Positions 1-6,607 are shown, counted from the first letter of the stretch. The stretch is 8,081 nucleotides of DNA from Ignavibacteriales bacterium UBA6490 (GCA_002435365.1 DJMM01000088.1:250-8330), one strand, 5' to 3'. A program made the numbers and translations. The notes: generated by a model from the sequence alone, not told the origin.

Positions 1-44
1 GTTTTGTTTCTGTTCATCCAGTAAATCAAGCCGGAGCCATAACC

Positions 45-1607
45 ATGAGCAAAAGCGATTACACCAGACGTGAGTTTATAAGAACACTCGGACTTACAAC
101 TGCAGCCCTTACTGTCTCTTCAAAATTTAATTTTCGAAATATTACTCCTGCAGCTCGTCCGAACCTGCTGTTTATTATTACCGATGACCATACTGCGCAG
201 GCTATCAGCGCATACGGCAGCAGGATAAATAAAACACCGAATATCGACAGAATTGCCGGCGAAGGAGCAAGATTCAATAATGCTTTCTGTACGAATTCCA
301 TTTGTGCACCAAGCCGCGCATCAATTTTAACAGGCAAGTATTCCCATAAAAACGGCGTAACCGATAACCGGCAGGTATTTAATGCCGATCAGCTGACCTT
401 TCCCTTGCTGCTTCAGCAGGCGGGATACCAGACTGCCGTGATCGGTAAATGGCACCTGCATTCTGATCCCAAAGGATTTGACTACTGGAATATTTTCCCG
501 GGTCAGGGGCAGTATTATAATCCCGATCTCATCGAGATGGGTACCGAGAAAAGATATCACGGCTATGCAACCGATCTTATTACAGATATGTCCCTTAACT
601 GGCTGAAAAACAGAAACGATAAAAAACCGTTCTGTCTGCTTTATCAGCATAAAGCTCCTCACCGCAACTGGATGCCGCCACCTAAATATCTCAACAAGTA
701 TAAGGATGTTGAGATCCCGCTTCCCGAAACATTCTGGGATGATTATTCTACCAGAAGCGCAGCCGCCAAAGAACAGGAGATGAGAGTAGCCGACCACCTT
801 GTATATGGATTCGATCTGAAGCTTGATCCCAAACTGGACACCGACGAGAATTTAAGAGAGATGTGGATAAATACGTACGCCCGCTTTGATGATCAGCAGA
901 AGAAAATATGGGATGATGCTTACCGTGAAGAGAACGAAGCATTCTACCGGGCTAACCTCAAAGGAAGAGAACTTGCCGAATGGAAATACCAGAGATATAT
1001 GAAGGATTACCTGAGGTGCGTGGATTCCGTTGATGAAAATATCGGACGGGTTCTCGATTACCTTGATGATAACGGTCTTTCAGAAAACACTATCGTGGTC
1101 TATACATCAGATCAGGGTTTTTACCTTGGCGAGCACGGCTGGTTCGATAAAAGATTTATGTATGAAGAATCGCTGCACATGCCTTTGCTGATAAGATATC
1201 CCGACAGGATCAGAAAGGGATTGGTAAATGACGACATGATCCTTAATATTGACTTTGCCCCGCTGTTCCTGGATTATACCGGTCTTGAGAAACCGCCGGA
1301 AATGCAGGGGGAATCATTCAGCGGTCTGATTGATGGTACAGAAAAAAACTGGCGTGATGCAGTTTATTATCACTATTATGAATATCCCGCCTGGCATATG
1401 GTAAAAAAACATTACGGGATAAGAACGAAAAGATATAAGCTCATCCATTTTTATTACGACATTGATGCCTGGGAACTTTACGATCTTGAAAAAGATCCGC
1501 ATGAACTGAATAATATATATGACGATCCTCTGAATGCACCTTTGGTGAATGAGCTAAAACACCGTATGTCAGAACTTCAAAAAAAATACGGTGACATGCA
1601 GGAGTGA
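45..1607 (+). CDS. Exported S1-family sulfatase (Cys-type), N-acetylglucosamine-6-sulfatase-like
   Basis: Hydrolyses sulfate esters, probably on glycosaminoglycan- or mucin-like glycans. Seen: a twin-arginine signal at the N-terminus (T7-R-R-E-F-I-R13, then a hydrophobic stretch to about 26) implies folded export to the periplasm. The alkaline-phosphatase-like sulfatase domain starts near residue 38, with metal-binding D47-D48 and the signature C87-A-P-S-R91 followed by TGK. In this family Cys87 is oxidised to formylglycine by a maturase, which is not in the window. GKWHL (134-138) and D356-Q357 with GEHG further on are other active-site and metal-site elements, and a typical YDLEKDPHELNN tail is present. 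The length of 520 aa is normal and the gene intact. The reading frame stays open back to base 3, but the Tat motif fixes ATG 45, and a GGAG at 33-36 lies 8 bp before it. Placement near subfamily S1_11 (GlcNAc-6-O-sulfatase) is recollection of the mid-region, so the substrate is inferred. Confidence 0.93.
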   Translation: MSKSDYTRREFIRTLGLTTAALTVSSKFNFRNITPAARPNLLFIITDDHTAQAISAYGSRINKTPNIDRIAGEGARFNNAFCTNSICAPSRASILTGKYSHKNGVTDNRQVFNADQLTFPLLLQQAGYQTAVIGKWHLHSDPKGFDYWNIFPGQGQYYNPDLIEMGTEKRYHGYATDLITDMSLNWLKNRNDKKPFCLLYQHKAPHRNWMPPPKYLNKYKDVEIPLPETFWDDYSTRSAAAKEQEMRVADHLVYGFDLKLDPKLDTDENLREMWINTYARFDDQQKKIWDDAYREENEAFYRANLKGRELAEWKYQRYMKDYLRCVDSVDENIGRVLDYLDDNGLSENTIVVYTSDQGFYLGEHGWFDKRFMYEESLHMPLLIRYPDRIRKGLVNDDMILNIDFAPLFLDYTGLEKPPEMQGESFSGLIDGTEKNWRDAVYYHYYEYPAWHMVKKHYGIRTKRYKLIHFYYDIDAWELYDLEKDPHELNNIYDDPLNAPLVNELKHRMSELQKKYGDMQE

Positions 1608-1625
1608 CACAGGGTAGCCGGTAAA

Positions 1626-1647
1626 ACAAATTCTAATCAGAATCTGT
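1626..1647 (-). terminator. AU-rich hairpin overlapping the end of the minus-strand cluster
   Basis: On the minus strand the arms ACAGATTCT and AGAATTTGT form a 9-bp stem including one G-U pair around a GATT loop, followed by TTTTACC. The stem contains the stop codon of the DUF6090-like gene and lies between two convergent genes, the place expected for a terminator. It is weak (few GC pairs, short U tract), so this is tentative. Confidence 0.4.
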
Positions 1648-2310
1648 ACTGTGTTTAATTAGCTCCGCCTCCAGGGAAATACTTTTATTAAACAATCTTT
1701 CATAGCTTGCTTTGCGCTGCTGAACCATAGAAAAATAGCCCGCAGCCACATTCGAGAACAGGGTGGAGTTGATAACTTCAGGATTATTAAAGCGGTCCTT
1801 TATAATCTCATAGTTGGACATAACAAACGGCATTACTGTTTCATTCATAAAATTGTAGAAATAACCGTCAAGAAATTCCATTCCCTTTATTGTAACATGA
1901 TAGTCTACAATTTGCTTTTTTAAATTATAATTGCTGATGATGTTGAGCTTGCCGCTGTTTATTATGTCTTCATATGTGCTGGTCTGCAGATCGGCTTTCG
2001 ATATCTGAAGGATCATTTTAACCAGGCTTTTTGCCGAATCAGTATTTATGCTGCCTTCCCGGATAGACATGATTTTGGGTTTTGCTCTGTCCAGCCACAA
2101 ACTGTCGGAAAGTATTAAAGAACGAAGCTCCGCAGAATTTGCTTTTGTATCCTGCAGGAAACCGTTTAAATACTTCTGTTCCAGTGAAAGATCAAGCCGC
2201 TGAAGCTGCCAGTTATTAAGCAGGAAACCGGCTGTAACGCCCAGGAACACTACCACTAATTCGAAGAAAAGCTGGCCCCAATTATAATTTTTAAAATTCA
2301 TAATACTCAT
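1633..2310 (-). CDS. DUF6090-like single-pass membrane protein
   Basis: Uncharacterised protein of 225 aa. Seen: one N-terminal membrane helix (about 12-32) ending in the sequence LLNNWQLQ, then a soluble helical region. The stretch T112-Y-E-D-I-I-N-S-G-K-L followed by I-I-S-N-Y-N-L-K-K-Q-I-V-D-Y is the pattern I associate with the DUF6090 family, which is common in Bacteroidota and has no known function. The rest would lie in the periplasm or cytoplasm, depending on topology I cannot determine. It lies 109 bp downstream of the TrkH gene on the same strand and could be cotranscribed, but the gap holds several inverted repeats, so it may have its own promoter. No Shine-Dalgarno site is visible before ATG 2310, and the Met at codon 4 is an alternative start. 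Family assignment is moderate and function is unknown. Confidence 0.85.
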   Translation of the reverse strand: MSIMNFKNYNWGQLFFELVVVFLGVTAGFLLNNWQLQRLDLSLEQKYLNGFLQDTKANSAELRSLILSDSLWLDRAKPKIMSIREGSINTDSAKSLVKMILQISKADLQTSTYEDIINSGKLNIISNYNLKKQIVDYHVTIKGMEFLDGYFYNFMNETVMPFVMSNYEIIKDRFNNPEVINSTLFSNVAAGYFSMVQQRKASYERLFNKSISLEAELIKHSTDSD

Positions 2311-2316
2311 ATAATC

Positions 2317-2340
2317 TTATATTTTAATTCTAAAATATAA
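2317..2340. repeat. Perfect 24-bp AT-rich inverted repeat upstream of the DUF6090-like gene
   Basis: Two 10-bp arms (TTATATTTTA at 2317-2326 and TAAAATATAA at 2331-2340) flank ATTC. The element ends 6 bp before the start codon of the minus-strand gene at 2310, a position where an operator, a promoter -10 region or a 5' UTR hairpin would lie. A second small inverted repeat (TCATAA/TTATGA, 2342-2357) and a third (TCGGAT/ATCCGA, 2363-2388) follow in the same gap. Confidence 0.5.
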
Positions 2341-2419
2341 CTCATAAAAACTTATGATGCCGTCGGATGGCCTTCATGTTTAATCCGAAAGAAAAGCCGT
2401 GTGCAGCAGGAAATAATGA

Positions 2420-3871
2420 TCAGCTTTTCCTGATTTTCCAGATATAGGGGACAAAAAAGATAAGAAGACCAAATATTTCCAACCGGCCCAAAAGCATAAC
2501 CGAACTTAGAATCCATTTACCTAATCCCGGAATGTGGCTGAAGTTTCCAAGCGAGCCCACAGACCCCAGACCGGGACCCACGTTTCCCATAGCCGCGATC
2601 GTTCCTGAAAAAGCATCCACAGAGTTTACATTCAGTGCAATAAGAAGGGTTGATGCCGCGGATACTATTAATAGATAAAAAACCACGTAAAGGATGTTGA
2701 AACCTATCTCGCTTTCATCGAGCGATTTATTATCAAGACGAACAGGAATTACCGCACGCGGATGCAGCACCAGTTTAAGCTGGCGTCCGATGGCTTTCCA
2801 TAATACCACTATCCGGTCGGTTTTTATGCCTCCGGAAGTTGAGCCGGCGCAGGCACACTGCAGTGCAAAAAACATCAGCAGAACTTTTGGTATTGCCGGC
2901 CATACCGAGCTGTCGGCATTGGCAAACCCGGTGGAGGTGCCGATCGAAATGATCTGGAAAGCGGAATAGCGAAGAGCATCTGCCCAGCCAAGCTGAGTTT
3001 TATTCAGAAGGTCAAGAAATGTTATTACAGTTGCGGCGAGTATCATCAGCAGGTAATATTTTACCACTGTTGATTTGAATATACGGGTATTCCCCTGTAT
3101 AAATACTGAAAACAGCAGTCCGAAATGTATACCCGACAGGATCATGAAAACAATTATTACAATCTCCATAGCCGGATTGTTGAATGCGGCAATGCTCATG
3201 TTACGTGTTGAAAATCCCCCGGTGGCTATGGTTGCAAACGAATGCGTGACGGCATCAAAAACATTCATGCCGAATAGAACAAGTAGAATTGATTCTGCCA
3301 CAGTTAAACCAACGTAAACATATAACAATATTCTTAACGTGTTTTTTGCATTGTTCCTGAAGGTGTCTTTTGCAATCGGGGCAATCTGGGTTTTGAATAA
3401 AATAATACCCGATAAGCCGAGAGTTGGAATAATTAATAACATAAAAACAATTATTCCCAATCCGCCCAGCCAGTGTGTGGAAGATCTCCAGAACAGCAGA
3501 CCTTTGGGCAGCGCCTCAATGTTTGTTAAAATAGTTGACCCGGTTGTAGTATACCCGGAGACACTTTCGAACCAGGCGTTTGTAAAATTAAATTCTCCGC
3601 CCCACAGTAAGTAGGGAATGGCGCCGACAACACAGGAAAGCAGCCAGCTTAAAACAACAATAATTAATCCCTCGTTGTTTGAAATTTCTTTGGTGTTGGG
3701 TACATAAACAAGAGGGAATACGCCCACCAGACCGATCAGCAGGGCACTGAAGAATAAGGGTCTGAATGCTGTGTCGTTGTATACCAGTGAAATTACAGCG
3801 GAAATCAGGAGGAATACTACATTTATTAATAAAACCAGTCCGGTATAACGGAAAATAATGTGAGGTCTCAT
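2420..3871 (-). CDS. trkH: TrkH/KtrB-family potassium uptake protein, transmembrane subunit
   Basis: Ion-conducting subunit of a Trk/Ktr-type K+ uptake system in the inner membrane. Seen: 483 aa, the usual TrkH length, strongly hydrophobic, with the four M-P-M repeats. Each repeat carries its filter glycine: TTTGST (108-113), ATGGFS (216-221), GTSTGF (311-316) and NVGPGLG (430-436). STSGGIKTDR (344-353) is the conserved segment around the gating region. The ATG lies inside the stop of the upstream receptor gene (ATGA overlap), so translation is probably coupled. Known of the family: TrkH/KtrB normally needs a cytoplasmic RCK-domain partner (TrkA/KtrA) binding NAD(H) or ATP/ADP. None lies in the window, so the partner must be elsewhere or just outside. 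Whether the ion is K+ alone or Na+-coupled cannot be read from the sequence. Confidence 0.95.
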   Translation of the reverse strand: MRPHIIFRYTGLVLLINVVFLLISAVISLVYNDTAFRPLFFSALLIGLVGVFPLVYVPNTKEISNNEGLIIVVLSWLLSCVVGAIPYLLWGGEFNFTNAWFESVSGYTTTGSTILTNIEALPKGLLFWRSSTHWLGGLGIIVFMLLIIPTLGLSGIILFKTQIAPIAKDTFRNNAKNTLRILLYVYVGLTVAESILLVLFGMNVFDAVTHSFATIATGGFSTRNMSIAAFNNPAMEIVIIVFMILSGIHFGLLFSVFIQGNTRIFKSTVVKYYLLMILAATVITFLDLLNKTQLGWADALRYSAFQIISIGTSTGFANADSSVWPAIPKVLLMFFALQCACAGSTSGGIKTDRIVVLWKAIGRQLKLVLHPRAVIPVRLDNKSLDESEIGFNILYVVFYLLIVSAASTLLIALNVNSVDAFSGTIAAMGNVGPGLGSVGSLGNFSHIPGLGKWILSSVMLLGRLEIFGLLIFFVPYIWKIRKS

Positions 3872-4632
3872 TTTTTATTATCCGCTTCTCCGGTAATCTG
3901 GCAGAGGGTTTCCACAGATCTGGAGAGTTCGTTTATTTCGTCGTGCGACTCGATCTTAACAATGTACGGTACATTACGGTCAACAAACTCACGCACCGAG
4001 TTAGTTATTTTTATGATAGGACCGATGAAGTAATAATTGACAAGATATGTGAAAATAAGACTGAACAGTATTGCCGCAAGTATGGATACTATGCCGGGCA
4101 TTACAGCACGGCTTGCTTTGTTCTGCAGTGCGGTGGCAGTGTTGAACATGGTCCGGTCATTAAGCGACATCAGATCATTTATTTCTTTTTTAATATCGTT
4201 AAAATACTTGTGGGGAATATCGAAGTACCAGTTTATTCTGTTTGCCTGGTCATCGATGATGATCGGATTTTTTATGTATGACGAATAATTTTCATACTTT
4301 TCTTTTATGTTGTCTATTAAAGCCTGTTCATTTTCAATAGTAACATTGCTGCTTGCAATTTCAAATCCCAGCGCAAAGAGACTGTCGCCGGACAAAATAA
4401 TTTTTCTTCCTTCATCCGTTTTCCCGAGGAGAAGGAGAAGAATGCCGCTGTCCTGTCTTTCCACTGCTTCAAGCATAATTTTAGAAGCATTTATGCTTTT
4501 ATAATTTTCGTCAAGCAGCTGCCGAACCGAAGAGCCAAGGTTGCTTAATTCAGTAATTGACCAGATGCCGGCAATTGTAAGCATCAGGACCAAAATGAAA
4601 AAACCGGATAGTATTTTTATCCTGAGCCGCAT
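3868..4632 (-). CDS. Two-TM receptor-like protein ending in a HAMP domain, no output domain
   Basis: Sensor-type membrane protein of 254 aa. Seen: TM1 at about 7-29, an extracytoplasmic mainly helical region (about 30-176) with the look of a four-helix-bundle ligand-binding domain, TM2 at about 177-203, and a HAMP domain at about 204-246 (conserved Pro205 after TM2, and DEINELSRSVETL at the second helix). The protein then stops within about ten charged residues. Histidine kinases and chemoreceptors with this architecture continue into HisKA/HATPase or MCP signalling domains. Here there is none, and the stop overlaps the trkH start (ATGA), so the short form looks natural rather than frameshifted. 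A GGAG lies 8 bp before the ATG on the minus strand. Inferred: it may pass an envelope or osmotic signal to TrkH or to a separate partner. It could instead be a degenerate kinase remnant. Confidence 0.85.
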   Translation of the reverse strand: MRLRIKILSGFFILVLMLTIAGIWSITELSNLGSSVRQLLDENYKSINASKIMLEAVERQDSGILLLLLGKTDEGRKIILSGDSLFALGFEIASSNVTIENEQALIDNIKEKYENYSSYIKNPIIIDDQANRINWYFDIPHKYFNDIKKEINDLMSLNDRTMFNTATALQNKASRAVMPGIVSILAAILFSLIFTYLVNYYFIGPIIKITNSVREFVDRNVPYIVKIESHDEINELSRSVETLCQITGEADNKK

Positions 4633-4809
4633 AATTTTATCTCCGTTTACTTATTCAGATAAAGCGAATTTTTACAAAGAATAAGTTAATATTTAAATAA
4701 TTCCTTACATAGCAAATATTCATAAATATATATTCGGTAAACCCATATCTGTCAAAAACGCAGTTAATAACCAGATCTGAATGCACATCTTTGGGAGAAT
4801 AAAATTGTT

Positions 4810-4826
4810 TTCCCTCGTAGAGGGGA
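4810..4826. repeat. Hairpin TTCCCTC/GAGGGGA
   Basis: Seven-base arms around a GTA loop, with one T-G pair. It is the first of the run of hairpins in this gap and includes the first copy of the CCTCGTA motif. No following T tract makes it a terminator. Confidence 0.5.
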
Positions 4827-4874
4827 CATAATTGTAGAAAAATTACATTTTCCCATCTCCTCGTAACCCTCGTA

Positions 4875-4915
4875 CCTGCCTGTCCGGCCTGCCCGCCTTG
4901 GGAGTGGTAGGCAGG
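4875..4915. repeat. GC-rich inverted repeat CCTGCCT...AGGCAGG
   Basis: Seven-base perfect arms at 4875-4881 and 4909-4915 enclose a 27-nt interior that itself contains CCGGCCTGCCCGCC. The composition is far more GC-rich than the flanks. Such CCTGCC/GGCAGG units look like short dispersed intergenic repeats of the kind common in FCB genomes. That comparison is from memory and was not searched. Confidence 0.55.
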
Positions 4916-4958
4916 GATGGTTTATAATTTATTCCGGATGATCACCACGGTTTTTATG

Positions 4959-4976
4959 ATCCGTCAGCTGACGGAT
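4959..4976. repeat. Perfect 18-bp palindrome
   Basis: ATCCGTCAGCTGACGGAT is identical to its reverse complement over 18 bases with no spacer. It may be a protein-binding site (dimeric regulator or nucleoid factor) or a copy of a dispersed palindromic repeat. Its place among other palindromes favours the repeat explanation. Confidence 0.75.
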
Positions 4977-5014
4977 ACAATGTTTTTGGGGTATAATCAT
5001 AATCTACAATAATG

Positions 5015-5031
5015 AATCCCCCACGGGGATT
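5015..5031. repeat. Hairpin AATCCCC/GGGGATT
   Basis: Seven-base perfect arms around CAC. It sits three bases before the next hairpin. On neither strand does a proper U tract follow a gene here, so a terminator role is not supported. Confidence 0.6.
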
Positions 5032-5033
5032 GC

Positions 5034-5066
5034 CCAAAAAATATTTTTGGAATAATTCATAATTAT
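5034..5066. repeat. Two adjacent AT-rich hairpins
   Basis: CCAAAAA/TTTTTGG around ATA (5034-5050) is followed directly by ATAATT/AATTAT around CAT (5052-5066). With the hairpin at 5015-5031 they form three stem-loops in about 52 bp. Confidence 0.5.
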
Positions 5067-5123
5067 AGTTTTTCCTTTAAAGTTCATTTCAGAGGGAGGA
5101 TTGATCTTAAAGTTGTAGATAAA

Positions 5124-5181
5124 CTGTCCAAAACTGATTGTAATGCAATTATTTATTGAATATTAAATTTATTTTGGACAG
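5124..5181. repeat. 10-bp inverted repeat CTGTCCAAAA/TTTTGGACAG, insertion-sequence-end-like
   Basis: Perfect 10-bp arms at 5124-5133 and 5172-5181 bound a 38-bp AT-rich interior with no coding capacity. Sequences like GCTGTCCAAAA occur at the ends of some transposable elements as I remember them, so this could be a tiny non-autonomous element or a deletion scar. It could equally be one more hairpin. A further small inverted repeat (ACCGG/CCGGT, 5183-5197) abuts it. Confidence 0.4.
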
Positions 5182-5250
5182 CACCGGGTAAACCGGTTAT
5201 TTTGCCGCTGGTTTTAATTAAAATACTGATTTTTTAAGTGCGGTTGTGCT

Positions 5251-5392
5251 TAAGCCGGCCTATTAACAGGGTATTGGTCCGGCATTCCGGGCGCATAGAC
5301 AGCCAAATTTGGCGGTCAGTGCCGGAGGAATACCGGCTGAAAGACGGAAGAACGTCGGGTGATGAGCCCAACCACCAGAAGAGGGAGCATTT
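5251..5392. repeat. GC-richer block, probable dispersed intergenic repeat
   Basis: The block directly after the hydrolase stop is richer in GC than its surroundings. It contains a perfect 12-bp palindrome GCCAAATTTGGC (5302-5313), a GCCGG/CCGGC inverted repeat (5321-5337), GCCGGC at 5254 and CCGGCATTCCGG at 5279-5290. A minus-strand reading frame runs through it (PTFFRLSAGIPPALTAKFG) but is continuous with a shadow frame of the hydrolase and has no start of its own, so it is not a gene. I recall similar translated fragments as spurious hypothetical proteins in related genomes. This points to a repeat, but was not searched. Confidence 0.4.
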
Positions 5393-6367
5393 TTAATTTT
5401 TGTTAAAAAATTGCTGGTAGACTCTTTCGCCCCAATAGGCATAACCCCTGTTTTCATAAATAGTGCCGGAAAGGACAGAGTGAATAAAACCGTTCCTTTC
5501 AACCTGTACGGTATGGAAGATTTCGTTGGCAGGATTTTTTTTAAGTATAATCTGTATTCTGCCTTCAAGTGCAGTGTGACGAATAAAAGCGGTATCCTCC
5601 GCAGTGCGGAAATCAAATTTTTCCGACAGGTCGGCCTGCATAACCCGGCTTCGGTACCAGGTTCCGCCGGTAGGGGAGACAATTTTTTTACCATTGAGCG
5701 TTACACTGCTGTCGTTATATGCCAGAACGCATAGAGCATTTTCATGTGAGGACTTAAGCCAGCTGGAAATCTTTTCACCGTACTCTGTTTCGTAGCCATA
5801 ATCGCTGTCCAGGAAGCAGATCCGTTTTACATAGAAGGGGATGGGATCATATGCATCGAGGAAAGAAAAGATAAATCTTCCGCCTCCGCTGTGTCCCGAT
5901 AAAATTATGAACGGGGTGAAACCGGCAAATTCCTGAAGAAGCGTATCCACTACTGATTTAACAATTGACGCATAATCTGAATGTTTTGATTTCCAGGCGG
6001 GCCAGCTTTTCTGGTCGGTTTCAAGGTATACGGTAATGACGTTATATTCTTTAATGGTGTTTCGGAGGTATCGTGTCTGCGGGCCGATATTCTGAATGCC
6101 GTAATGCCAGTCGTCCCCGGGTCCGGGAATTTTTCCGATAGTCCAGGCGGTGGAATTTCCATTGGGCAGGGCATAAAGAATTATTCCCACCGGCAGATCT
6201 TTTTGGAACTTATCCGCGGCAGGGGCATTTATTAAAACATTTATTTCCGGCTCATATCTGAAGACCGATATCTGCTCATCATATTCATTAGTTGAATATC
6301 CCGCGAAATTCACCTGGGCCGACAAAAGGAAACTGCAGAGAAAAGTAAAGGTTAAAAGAAGTTTCAT
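5393..6367 (-). CDS. Secreted alpha/beta-hydrolase-like protein (putative esterase)
   Basis: Likely an exported serine hydrolase of unknown substrate, 324 aa. Seen: signal peptide of about 17 residues (KLLLTFTFLCSFLLSA), then a domain with the nucleophile elbow L156-S-G-H-S160-G-G-G after a hydrophobic strand (PFIILS), which makes Ser160 the candidate nucleophile. Candidate acids are D187 or D189 after the strand VKRICFLDSD, or D219 after the strand ALCVLAYND. The candidate base is H296 in NGFIHS, or H285. An extended start 15 codons upstream (6412) is possible, but ATG 6367 begins the signal peptide exactly and has a GAGG 5 bp before it, so I chose it. The gene is divergent from the small secreted protein at 6617 and stands alone on its strand. 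Being a hydrolase is fairly secure; esterase, peptidase or deacetylase specificity is not determinable. Confidence 0.85.
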   Translation of the reverse strand: MKLLLTFTFLCSFLLSAQVNFAGYSTNEYDEQISVFRYEPEINVLINAPAADKFQKDLPVGIILYALPNGNSTAWTIGKIPGPGDDWHYGIQNIGPQTRYLRNTIKEYNVITVYLETDQKSWPAWKSKHSDYASIVKSVVDTLLQEFAGFTPFIILSGHSGGGRFIFSFLDAYDPIPFYVKRICFLDSDYGYETEYGEKISSWLKSSHENALCVLAYNDSSVTLNGKKIVSPTGGTWYRSRVMQADLSEKFDFRTAEDTAFIRHTALEGRIQIILKKNPANEIFHTVQVERNGFIHSVLSGTIYENRGYAYWGERVYQQFFNKN

Positions 6368-6469
6368 TTCATCCTCAATTTTTGATGGAGTAAAATAATC
6401 TTTTGAAAGCAAGGCCGCAATCCGGAATTTGCTGTTAAATAAGAAATTTAAGCAGTACTATTTATTAAT

Positions 6470-6491
6470 AATTGTTAATTCGCTCACAATT
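6470..6491. promoter_or_regulatory. lac-operator-like inverted repeat
   Basis: AATTGT (6470-6475) and ACAATT (6486-6491) are perfect outer arms. The left part AATTGTTA and the right part CGCTCACAATT match the E. coli lac operator on its reverse strand almost base for base, with one extra base in the middle. It lies between divergent promoters, where a LacI-type or other dimeric repressor could act. No regulator gene is in the window, so coincidence is possible. Confidence 0.35.
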
Positions 6492-6607
6492 AAATGCAGT
6501 TAAAGTGTAATATGTGGTGTAACAAATTGCGCAGGTCAAATTATGTTTACATTTGATTAAAGCGGATAAAACTATCCCCTGTCTTCAATTAATATTTCAT
6601 TTTTTAC

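Larger units (their letters stand above)
4633..5392. other. Gene-free region of about 760 bp rich in short palindromes
   Basis: No credible coding sequence on either strand. The first 170 bp (4633-4800) are AT-rich and must contain the promoter of the receptor-trkH cluster, but I cannot place a convincing -35/-10. From 4810 to 5066 short inverted repeats follow almost head to tail, including a perfect 18-bp palindrome. The sequence CCTCGTA occurs three times (4813, 4859, 4868). An inverted repeat resembling insertion sequence ends lies at 5124-5181, and a GC-richer block fills 5251-5392. The region resembles an accumulation site for small dispersed repeats between two minus-strand genes. Confidence 0.7.

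Noticed and set aside
1..24. Possible tail of an upstream gene (VLFLFIQ then stop TAA at 22-24)
   Set aside because: Seven codons are too few to tell coding from chance.
2341..2376. Possible 11-codon leader peptide (MKAIRRHHKFL) on the minus strand before the DUF6090-like gene
   Set aside because: No Shine-Dalgarno site and no regulatory codon run, so nothing distinguishes it from chance.
2694..3614. Three plus-strand open frames inside trkH
   Set aside because: They are antisense shadows of a certain membrane protein gene, with no ribosome binding sites or family resemblance.
3943..4504. Overlapping plus-strand frames inside the HAMP receptor gene
   Set aside because: Antisense shadows of low-complexity composition; the minus-strand frame has domain structure and operon overlap.
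4633..5392. tRNA, riboswitch or CRISPR array in the long spacer
   Set aside because: No cloverleaf, no recognised riboswitch core and no regularly spaced direct repeats; the repeats present are inverted and dissimilar.
5263..5694. Minus-strand reading frame of 143 codons reaching past the end of the hydrolase gene
   Set aside because: Most of it lies inside the hydrolase in another frame. The part beyond has no start or ribosome binding site, so I treat that end as repeat-like noncoding sequence.
6368..6412. Fifteen-codon N-terminal extension of the hydrolase
   Set aside because: The signal peptide begins exactly at the Met encoded at 6367-6365, which has a GAGG at proper spacing inside the supposed extension.
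6546..6572. TTTACA ... TAAAAC as a promoter for the small secreted protein gene
   Set aside because: The spacer of 15 bp and poor -10 match make it no better than background in AT-rich DNA.
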